From Dermanyssus gallinae (lineage: Eukaryota; Arthropoda; Arachnida; Mesostigmata; Dermanyssidae), in assembly GCA_003439945.1 (NCBI GenBank), contig QVRM01004004.1:310001-374000 (forward strand): a DNA stretch of 64,000 nucleotides, given 5' to 3'. The translations under genes and the position numbers were made by a program. Numbering within the stretch: the first letter of the stretch is position 1; the number at the start of each line of letters is the position of its first letter. Below the pieces are notes generated by a model. That model made no database searches. It saw nothing but the letters and a program-made list of their open reading frames with translations, and was not told the DNA's origin. This document shows positions 35,400-45,793 of the stretch, in pieces.

Positions 35400-36956
35400 A
35401 AACGACAGCGCGGCGGAGGGCGTAGCCAATTTCTGATCATTCCAGTCTTTCGTTTCCGCCCGACGCGCCCCAATTATCTACTTCCCTCCACTCCACTCCC
35501 CCCCCCCCCCCCACGCCCCGCCCACCCACCTATTCTTAGTACTAGCCCTGTTTCTACAACTACTCTAGTTCCTCCTATTCCTTCTTCCGCTAGCATTACA
35601 ACTACGTTGCCACCCCTTCAGCTACTATTTGACACTGGAAAGCTACTTTTTATTGCGGGGCCCCCTAACGTTAGGCTAAGTTATAGCCTTGGCGTGAGGG
35701 TTAAAAGGGCGCTGCTCCCAGGTCCGACCGAAGCTTTTTTTTCTAGAGGACGCCGAAGTGTGCCGAAGCGCACTCTGCGTCTAACCGCGGTGGCTCATCT
35801 TTTCCCGCTCGCTCGGGCGGCTATGGCGGCGCTCGGTCTAGAAGAGCCTTTGATGGAACGCGGCTAAACGAACGCGCTCTTAGTTCTTCAACCATTTCGC
35901 TGGTTGGCTGGCTGCCAGCGCGGTGGGATGTCGCGCTATGCTGTTTGTGTTGTTCGGCGTAGTGCTGCAATTAGCCCAAGATGTGTGCCTCACGCGCTCA
36001 GTCAGCACCTGGGGCAGCCATTAGAACAGATAAAGTGAGGCCAGGACACAAACCGCGAGTACCGCTTGGCAATTTAAAAGTGATTTAGAATCATTTACGT
36101 ATATGTATATATAAATACTACTACTACTACTACTACTACTACTCGACGTGTGTTAATGAAATGTGGAAGTTACACGTGCGCGAGAATTAGGGGCTTGTAG
36201 CCTTCCTTCCGCACATGTGTGCCTTCTACTGAAACGGCAACCCGTCCCGTGCTGCGATGTTCTCTGTTAGCTAGTGCACAGAAACGCCATTGGGGGCGTA
36301 AGCGTCGCACCGGTGGAAAGGGAAGGGAAGAAGACACTCCACGTGGGTACGTTTGAAAGGGAGCCCGCTAAACGAACGGAGAGTAGTTGTGCAGTCTGTG
36401 CAGCAGTCTGGAAGTGAGGCGACTCTCGGGAAGCTATCCCTTGAGGTGGAGCTCGCGCACCCTTCAATCCTGTCTCGGTTATCTCCGGCAGAACTCAACG
36501 ATTCGAGTGTGTGTGGGTGTGTGTGTTCGTGATAAAAACGTCGTCCACGTGGTAGAAACACTCAACTGTGGTGACCTTGTTGTAATCGTCGGATATTGTG
36601 TGATCTTGGTTGAAGTTTGTGAGGTTTGCCCAAAAACAGGCTATTGTAGTGTCACGTGACGTGTGTGATGCCTTACCATTCGATAGGATACTGCTGCTGC
36701 TGCTGCTGAGTAGAACCCGGCCCGACCCGGTGGAGGAAAGTGTGGTGGTGGTGGTGTCTTTGTGTGAAACCCTCGAACCAGACGTAGATGTCGCCGACGG
36801 TCGGCCTTACAGGTCACAGAGTCGACACGATAGTCAAACGCGTCGGACGGGGGCATTTCGAATGAGGTATCTCTATTCTTCTACGAATCGACGGTCGTGT
36901 CTGGAATACTCAATACTCAGTGGCTCAATAGGCAGTGCTGCTGACTTGTTTTGGAT
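35400..36956 (+). promoter_or_regulatory. GC-rich block, possible promoter and 5' UTR of the gene starting at 36957
   Basis: Base composition rises sharply relative to flanks, with many CG dinucleotides, a C run at 35505-35518, a TAC/CTA triplet tract at 36117-36142 and GT-rich sequence near 36510. No protein-like frame dominates on either strand. The position directly upstream of a good Kozak ATG suggests a promoter/leader; this is inference. Confidence 0.3.
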
Positions 36957-37104
36957 ATGGCCCTAAACATGACAGCCGAAAGCGCTACGCTTTTTCCACC
37001 GGCTGCGCAGAGCCTGACAAATCTGATCTTCGACAACTTGTTCAACAACTACACACAGAAGCTGTGCAATGGTCTCGCCTCGCTAAACGCCACTCACAGT
37101 AACG
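36957..37104 (+). CDS. Candidate first coding exon: glycosylated extracellular N-terminus (GPCR-like)
   Basis: An ATG with G at -3 and +4 opens MALNMTAESATLFPPAAQSL and continues to a stop at 37125. In about 50 residues there are four N-glycosylation sequons (NMT, NYT, NAT, NGT) and no signal-peptide-like core, which is typical of the N-terminal tail of rhodopsin-type receptors. A possible donor (AACG then GTACGA) at 37105 would leave phase 1. The exon at 38864 is compatible in phase but unproven. No transmembrane exon is visible in the window, so the receptor idea is inference from composition. Confidence 0.35.
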
Positions 37105-38863
37105 GTACGATGACGCCACCTTCGTAGCTGCTCGAGCCGATCAATTCTAGGTATCTCATGCAGGCGTGGAAGATGGTGATGATCGCATGTCTAGTCGATT
37201 TTGGATGACATTACGAGTACATTTTTGTCCCGCTAGAATTCTTCTAGTAGTTTCCGGTTATTCCTCCACGCACGCCAAAAACTATACGCAGTACGCAGCG
37301 ACCGAGTGTCTTTCTGTCACAAGTAGCTGAATCAGCAGTTTTACGACAAACGTGAGCACTAGCTTAGATGTGGTTTTGGGCCGTCTCACCGTTATTTCAT
37401 ATAAAATTCATTACTGTCAGTAATTCTATAGTGTTTTCTATGTTTGCGCCTTCAACGCAACGTGTTTAAATACGCCTAGTCATCTAAATACAGCATATGT
37501 TACTGGCATATGCTGCCCTACTAAAACTAGGCCATATCTCGACCGAATTCATATGATTACACAAAGTTACACTTATAGCGACGTCATTCAGGGTGTTTAT
37601 CGCACCGATGCGTGATACGGCACACAATCTCCGTGACATAAGTTATTACTCACAGCGGTTCTGGCCGACAGGAAAATGTAGCTCTTAATGGTAAAATCAG
37701 TTTTAGTGGGTATGAGTTCGGGGGACTAAGACTAGCAATCACTTGAAGTCAAGGGATACACCCAGGTGAGAGTGTCATAATTTATTCAAACGTGCGTAAT
37801 GTCATTGTAAATCTGATACTGTAAGAATTTTAAACCCAGCAAATTGCTTATATCCAACTGCGCGACACGTAGATCCATCTTCGAAAGATACTGTTTGTAA
37901 AGTTCTCGTGGGCTTTAATTTCGACTACCTTACCTTATTCGTTCAAGGCTAACACATTTTTTATGTACTGTGCCGCGTGACTTTGCGGTTCTCCGTCGCG
38001 TAGAATTTGGCTGCTCACAAATAAATTGGGTGAAAATTGGGGTCCCCAGTCCAGGCGAACAATGAAGAACTTTCCTCAAAGAGCCAAACTATGTGTATGT
38101 TTAAATCTAGGTGTATATGCACGTTTTGTATCTGTATGTGTACTAGAGTTCAAAGTTTTTCAACATACATATGCAAACCTGAAAAAACGACGCGTATTGT
38201 TGAGTTTGGGCTAATCTAGATTAAAGCCGAGTTCTGTTTGTGTGGAATAGGATGAGAAGGGTCATTTTATCATCGCCGTTTCAAGCGATCCACTATTCTC
38301 GGGCTGACGGATTCCAGCGTGCAAGGCACAGGAAACAGCTTACCTACTGTTGTATGGCCGTCAGCAAGCATTTTATTTATCTGGTAGGGAGTTGAAGGTA
38401 ACTTCGTTCGTCGCTTAAAACCGCAAGGCAAAAATGACTGAACAATGGCAAATTATCGTAGAGAATGATCCAAAGGTGCTTCAGTGTGTCCTTACTAAAC
38501 GTCGACTCGGAGAAAACCGCACATGCTGAGAACCATAGCAACTACGTTTTGATAGCGTGAGATACGATAGGGGTGACTCAGTTTCGATTAAAGCGTTTGC
38601 GCTTTGTGGGAAATACTACTGGCAGATTGCAGCCAAATGAATGACTGCAAATTCTATGGTGAAACACATTTGATTCGACAGAATTGAGTTTGCTCGTTTT
38701 TCTCCTAGATGGCCGTGTCATTGCCATGCCAACGTCAGCACCGAGTCTGTGACCAGCTCTAGTCATGTTCGATGTTTTCTAGTAGATGCTCAACGGGGGC
38801 GTATTCTCTGTATTGGCTTGTACGCATAGAGTTTGTTTTTATCGTGTTGTGCCACCTCTGCAG
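37105..38863. other. No supported gene; possible intron
   Basis: Unique AT-rich sequence without motifs. It would be intron 1 if the exon at 36957 is real. Confidence 0.4.
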
Positions 38864-38912
38864 GCAGAACCGACAGGCGCTTCTCGCGAAAGGCAGCGTC
38901 TAAACCTACCAG
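38864..38912 (+). CDS. Candidate small internal exon (49 bp)
   Basis: A good acceptor (gttgtgccacctctgcag) and a good donor (CTACCAG then GTATTG) bound 49 bases that are open in two phases: AEPTGASRERQRLNLP in phase 0, or RTDRRFSRKAASKPT when joined in phase to the exon ending at 37104. No family recognised. Confidence 0.25.
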
Positions 38913-39295
38913 GTATTGACAACCATGCGCTATTGTACGTGATGTACGAATGTACGGGACGACTGTCACATGTTGGACTAGACCGAAGCTGCAGGACTGT
39001 GAGTACGTCCAAACCCCCGAGCTCCCCTCTGGCAGCCTCTTCGACTGAAGCCATGCACTCCAAAATAAAACATTCGTAAGGTCTCTCTCTATGCATCTTC
39101 CGCCCTAGTCGGACCGTTTCAGTAGCTTGTGGACAGTCTGACACGAAATATGCTTACATTGGAGTATATGCCTACATAGACCATCTTCAGCCCAACCCTG
39201 TAAAAAATTACACGGACCGGATCCAAAGCCCGCTGCTCGCGGTATCATTTCTATTCAAGAAAAAAAGATGACTATTTCCCTCACATTATCCACTG

Positions 39296-39298
<3 letters not shown>

Positions 39299-39337
<39 letters not shown>

Positions 39338-39443
39338 TGTTGTGCTTCCCTGTTTTTTCTCACTCTTTGTTAAATCCTGTAATTACAGACCAAAAGCACT
39401 TGCGAGTTTTTTTTGGTAAATATATATATATATATATATATAA
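39299..39443. repeat. Two (TA)n tracts around a duplicated unit
   Basis: TA tracts at 39299-39335 and 39420-39443 are each followed by a similar 75-85-base stretch (CTTGTTGTGCTTC...ATTACAGACCAAAA..CACTTGC). The second stretch leads straight into the endonuclease reading frame of the retrotransposon. Confidence 0.85.
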
Positions 39444-39495
39444 ATATATCTTGTTGTGCTTCACCGTTTTTCTCCCTCCCTGTTGAATCATGTAA

Positions 39496-41818
39496 TTACA
39501 GACCAAAAAACACTTGCAAGTTCTAGAAGAAGTTGTCCAGACCGATTACCCCGTTCTTCTGCTAGGGGATATGAACCTTCCGTCTATCGTCTGGAAACCG
39601 TTGACCCTAACTGGACCACCCGATAGCAAGGAGCATTTGTTTACGGCGTTCTGCATTGAATCTGGACTTACTCAGCTTGTCACCTGCCCAACTCGTCCAA
39701 GAAGTGGCAATGTTTTAGATCTCATTCCTCACTGATAACGAGGATCTGGTGGCTAACATTGATGTCCGTCCTTCGCCTGTAAAGTCTGATCACATGGCTG
39801 TTTATTTTGAACTGGTCTCATGCAAGCCGTTCATGCCCTTGCAACCAAGGGTTAACTACTTGAAGGCCAACTACGACGCAATTGGCGCGTATTTGATGTC
39901 CATTGATTGGCGCCAAATTCTCTCTATATGTTCTTCTGCCAACGAACAATATGAAACCTTTGTGAATATATCTTTGGACCTTCTTGATCGTTTTTCGCCG
40001 CTACATCGTGCCCAATCATCCCCTATCGATGAGTATATTGCTCGACTTTCCGCTCGTCTAAGCCGTGATTTGTCTGGACTCTCTGAAGAATTGCATATAC
40101 GACTGTCCCGCAAACTAGGTCGCGCATCATCTCGCTTACGCCGTATAGAAGAAGACAAGCTGGATCCTAATGGCGCTAAGCGTTTCTTTCGCTATGCCAA
40201 GAAGCGTCTAAATCTCCAGGTAGGGGTAGCTCCCCTTACCTGTGACGGCCACATAGCTGTGGAAGATGCTGATAAATCAGAAGTTTTGAGACGTCATTTC
40301 GAAACTGTATACAAACAGCCTGGCGACTCAAGCTTTGTAGCGACTAAGCCAACAGATTCCTGTCTCAATGACGTCGTATTCACGCCCGAGCTTATCTACA
40401 CGAAACTGCGTGAAACAAAGAGGAAGTGCAGCCTGACACCCGACGGGCTCCCGCCAATTTTCTTTAACGAATTGGCCTTAGCCCTCGCGGAACCTTTGGC
40501 AATGATCTTTACCCGCAGTTTCGAAGATGGAAAGGTCCCCCTAATTTTTAAAGAGTCTGTTGTAACGGCTGTGCACAAAAAGGGACCGCGATCCCTTCCA
40601 GAAAACTACCGACCGGTAGCTCAAGGCTCTATACCGTGCCTTATCATGGAAAAAATTATCGTCGATGAAATTTATAACTACCTCGACGCCTATGAACTCT
40701 TGGACCCTCATCAGCATGGGTTTAGAAAGGGGCGCTCTACTGGAACTCAGCTTCTCGAGGTCTGCCACGATTGGGCTATTGCGCGTAACAGGGCCATCCC
40801 CATACATACGGTCTACTTTGACTTCTCGCGAGCATTCGACAGGGTAAATCATAAGATTCTTTTATCTAAAATGGCGGCGCTAGGAATTGGCCCTCGAATC
40901 CTGGCTTGGTGTCACTCTTATTTGACGGAACGTTCCTTCGCCGTAAAAGTCAGTGACTCGGTCTCGAAGCGCTCCCCATGCCCTTCTGGGGTTCCTCAAG
41001 GCTCCTGCCTAGGCCCTCTTATGTATATAATCTTTGCTCAGGACTTGGGAGTATGTCTTCGCAACCTGAACATAACATACAAAATGTATGCAGATGATTT
41101 AAAAATATATGTCCAGATTAGAGGAAACGAGGACCGCCTGAATATTCAAGCAGCCATTAATAGTATTGCCACCTGGTGTGAGCTAAATGATATGGTAATT
41201 TCAGTTCCAAAGTGCGCGGTCCTGAAGACAGCTCCCGACAACTTCAAGTACCAGCTAAAAGATTTTCCTATACCTGAGGTAACATCCTACAAGGACCTAG
41301 GAGTTACGTTCGATAGACATATGAAGTTTCGGGCGCACATTGCCGGTTCAGCAAAAGCTGCCTCTCGACTAAGTAATCTTATACTAAGAGTATTCTCATC
41401 GCAAGATGCCTCCAAATACCTGCGTCTTTATGAAGCCCTAGTATTGCCAAAATGGTCATACTGTGCTCACGTGTGGACGCCTTTTTACGACAAGGATATA
41501 TGTTTACTGCAGCGTATTCAGGACAAGTTTTTAAAGAGAGTTTCAAGAAGGTGCAACTTGACGCGTGACAGAGTCGTACTCCCAAGTGTCGCGGAGTACC
41601 AGCGTCGTGTTGACTACCGCGTTTTTAAATATCTTATACGCAATGATCAGATTAATAAGTTTTACCACGTGCGATCAAACAGCCTACGGAGTCGCGGTTC
41701 CATTCAACCGCACGAGAGAGCCAATGTGGCAGTCGTTAACCACTCATTTGTTTGGCGAACAGCTCGCCTTGCCCGCGAATGCGAGCAATTCATTTCCATT
41801 GTTCAACCCTTTTTTTAA
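39496..41818 (+). pseudogene. Endonuclease/reverse transcriptase of the CR1/Jockey-like element, one frameshift
   Basis: The endonuclease part reads LLLGDMNLPSIVWKP (catalytic GDxN), GLTQLVTCPTRPRSGN and VLDLI. A one-base loss near 39733 breaks the frame, which resumes as FLTDNEDLVANIDVRP and KSDHMAV (catalytic SDH). The reverse transcriptase follows without stops: LPENYRPVAQGSIPC, HGFRKGRSTGTQL, VYFDFSRAFDRVNH (motif A), SGVPQGSCLGPL (motif B), YKMYADDLKIY (motif C). The C-terminal part has WSYCAHVWTPFYDKDICLLQ. TAA stop at 41816-41818. Apart from the single frameshift and lost 5' end the copy is well preserved. Exact clade undecided. Confidence 0.92.
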
Positions 41819-41831
41819 ATAAAGGAGACAT

Positions 41832-41857
41832 TTGTATTGTATTGTATTGTATTGTAA
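41832..41857 (+). repeat. (ATTGT)n tail of the retrotransposon
   Basis: About five ATTGT units directly after GGAGACATTTG, serving as the short repeat tail that non-LTR elements of this type carry instead of poly(A). Confidence 0.9.
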
Positions 41858-42837
<980 letters not shown>

Positions 42838-42852
42838 GCTGCCTCCTGAGAA

Positions 42853-43225
42853 GCGACGGAAAGATACCGGACGGTGTTTCCTTTATTCCCTTTAAAAGGG
42901 GAAAGGCGCTTGTTTGGAGCTTGGAGGCTAGTGCATCTGGCGGCGCCGGCTTTTCGCCACGCACGGCTGAACGACTCAACAACTATGCTCAGCTCGCCAA
43001 CAAGTCGATTGTCGTGCCGCTGGTATTCGAGACACTAGGGGAATTGGCCCCGAGGCATGGTTACTCCTCTAGAAGATTGGCAAACAAATCGAACTGGCCA
43101 CAGGGGAGAAAAGAGCTCTCGACTGCTTATTTCAACGGCTATAGCTGGCAGTAGAGCGCGGCAATGCGGCAGCAGCAATAATCGGCACAGCGGGGGACTG
43201 CCTCGAGGGGACAAGCTCAACTAGT
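42853..43225 (+). pseudogene. Relic of an RLE-type retrotransposon endonuclease region (third family)
   Basis: The plus frame reads [20 protein letters not shown], matching the RPDGVTI..WKKGK-CLVWD endonuclease block of the copies at 46-51 kb. It continues with YAQLANKSIVVPLVFETLGE (equivalent to YTELESRYNFVPIAMETMGP) and, after a frameshift, LAVERGNAAAAIIGTAGD (equivalent to LAVCRGNAASILGAMG). The Asp after VW is changed to Ser, and stops interrupt the C-terminus. Unlike the others it borders (TA)n, not (TAA)n. Confidence 0.7.
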
Positions 43226-43418
43226 AATGCTCCTCCTTGTGTAGTGAGTTAATTATATCTATTAATTAAACCTGCACACGCGCTTATAGACGCTGATTTC
43301 AGGGACAAATATTGCCACTATTATACGTGTGAATATATATATATATATATATATAGACCTTGCAGACGTTTATTTTCAAGATAATACATTATGTATATCT
43401 TAGACGTATCACGATGTA

Positions 43419-43420
<2 letters not shown>

Positions 43421-43474
<54 letters not shown>

Positions 43475-43475
43475 T
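43421..43475. repeat. Compound (TA)n-(GA)n microsatellite
   Basis: A TA tract passes directly into a GA tract of about 10 units. Confidence 0.95.
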
Positions 43476-45250
43476 AGGTCGCTTGTACTCTCTAAACGTA
43501 CGTATTTTTCCTATGTCTGGAAGTCTTATCCTGCGAGATACAAAAACAATTCGTGGGAGCGGTACAAGATGCGATGCCTGCGCGTGGGATGTCCCTTGGC
43601 ACGACGACCGATGTTTCTTCATCTTCTGATGCTTGATAAATGTGAAAGCAATATATTGCATAACTTGGACATGCCTTATATATCCTTCAATACAAGATGT
43701 CAGCGTTTCATTAGCAGCGCAATCTATGAATATATACAAAATGTGCGCTATTAATGTTTATTAGCAGCGTAGCGTAGTAGAAGAGGGACACAGGCAGTAA
43801 ATTAAACTGTTTGAGGGGAAACAAAGTGAAAAAACCCTTCACGAGGGTCTACTTTAATACACACCACGTAAACGTATTGTTAATATGTTTAGTGCGTGTA
43901 ACTGCTTTCGGGCAGCACTCACTAATTAGAGAGTTTGTCTAATGTCAAAGAAGTTGTATTTTATATTTCCGCACCTCAGCTCTTAACATCACTCACAACT
44001 TGTTGAGGCCGTCTGTGATTACCTTGGTTTTCAATGTTACGGTACAATTTAAGATCATCCTCGTATTCAAAGTATTTCATATCAGACGGTATATATACCA
44101 ATATGGCGTACAAACATTGCATATACCAGAGACGATGCACAGCCACCTTGAGGTTCCCCGGAGGTTGCAAGGAGCAAATGATTGAGATCACAATCCAATC
44201 TCAGGCAAAAGGACCGCTTCCGGAAATGAGAGCAACATCAGTTTACCGTCAACGCATGTGTGCCAATGTTCTCTATTTCCCTAAGTAGCAAACTATGAGC
44301 GATCAAAAGCATTCTTCTAATTAAAATATACGCAGTGAAACAAGGATTGTGAATTTACGAACATAGTCTAATCTTGTGACATCTCGGCAAGTTGAGTACA
44401 TGTTGATCGATGAACACTCAAGCCGTCGTTGAGCGGAATCGAGTAGTTTGTTTTGTACAACTCCGTACGTGCATCACAAGTTTCTGCAGATGCAAAGGTC
44501 AATACAACACTGTGCTACATATCTCTAATTTCCTGCATATGTTTCTGCTGTTTTTTTATGAATAGGGGTTACAGGAGTGTTACCATCATCATAGGATCAT
44601 TTAAGTGGACCTAAGAGGAAAAAGCTAACTTCTCGTAGGAAACATTGTCTCATAGTCAAGTTGAATGTCGACTTTAGCTTCATGAGCAAACTTGTAGATC
44701 CTTACTTCTATAATCACCAGGGGAGTCCAACTGGTCAGGCGGAAAAGGATTGAAGCAAACACTTAACACACGTAAGAAACATGTGTGCGGAGAGCATGCG
44801 TATGGGCTTAATAGCAATTTCTAAGCGTCAGACGTAGTCGAAAATCTTTTTGTCTGGGTAAATCCTACGTTACAAGACATTTCCTAACGATCGCTGCTGA
44901 AAAACTTGAGTACTGATAATTTGCAGACTTACACATTTGAAAGAAAGTGGACTAATCAGCTATGTCAAAGACTCTCAAAGCCGAAGAACTCGAAGCCCAA
45001 GACGGTGAAGGCGGTACGAGAGTAATAGACACAGACAACTGCCAGTCCATCCACTTGAGTAGTCACTCTCTCAGGTGATAGGCGACCACCGAAGGTCTTG
45101 ATGACCGTGTCAGCCGACCAGAAAATAGGGCGAGTAGGACCTTTTTGTTCTCATAGTTCACAAACAGGCAAACATAACGAAGAAAAAGAGTCATGTTGGG
45201 AGAGTAATCGCCAGATAGGCAGTGAGCCAAATAATTTTGGCTTGTCGAGC
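43476..45250. other. No supported gene
   Basis: Unique sequence with short ORFs; nothing recognised on either strand. Confidence 0.5.
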
Positions 45251-45333
45251 CCGGTGGCGCGGTTGAACTCGCCTGCGCCTCGTGACTAGAAGCGACACAT
45301 AGATGCGCGGGTTCGAGCCCCACCGTTGCACAT
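45251..45333 (+). repeat. tRNA-derived SINE family, copy 2
   Basis: CCGGTGGCGCGGTTGAACTC, AGCGACACATAGATGC and the B-box GGGTTCGAGCCCCACCGTTG align with the copy at 22.8 kb. GGTGG at the start pairs with CCACC at the end. Downstream sequence (ATGGG...) is also partly shared, so the SINE body extends past the tRNA-like part. Confidence 0.65.
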
Positions 45334-45793
45334 TTGTCTTGATGGGGGTTCGACGAGCCCGTCATTTGGCTAAGTGTAGAACAAAATTGCGAAACATCGA
45401 TGAATTCAAAGATGTTTCTTTTCCTTGTCTTAAGATCCATTAGTTCTCTTTTAGAGATCGCCAAATCAAATTTGCACGCAGCAAGTTCCGATTTTACTGA
45501 GGAAACTCTTGGTCTTGCTGAAGCACGGGATTCATGAAGTCAACTATGTGCCTTAGAACACTAAATTGCCTGCCAGCAGGAGCTTACAGTTTGCAGTTCG
45601 TATCGAGTAGGGATATTCCAGTAGATGAGGCGAGACTTAGACAAGCGATTTAAAAGATATATAGCCAAGTGAGCAAGAGGAAAGTCCAGTGTTTCCACCC
45701 ACGTTGCAGATAGTGCAACAGTGGAACATAGTTTTTGTTTTGTGCGCCTTGACAAGGAGCTCAGACAGGTGTGCACACGGATAACCATAAGGC

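Larger units (their letters stand above)
39490..41857 (+). mobile_element. APE-type non-LTR retrotransposon (CR1/Jockey-like), 5'-truncated
   Basis: It contains the C-terminal half of an apurinic-type endonuclease, a full reverse transcriptase and a C-terminal domain, then a very short 3' UTR with AATAAA at about 41817 and an (ATTGT)n tail ending near 41857. The 5' end is lost around 39490 next to a duplicated (TA)n unit. A second 3' end of this family lies at 54.02 kb on the minus strand. Confidence 0.9.
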
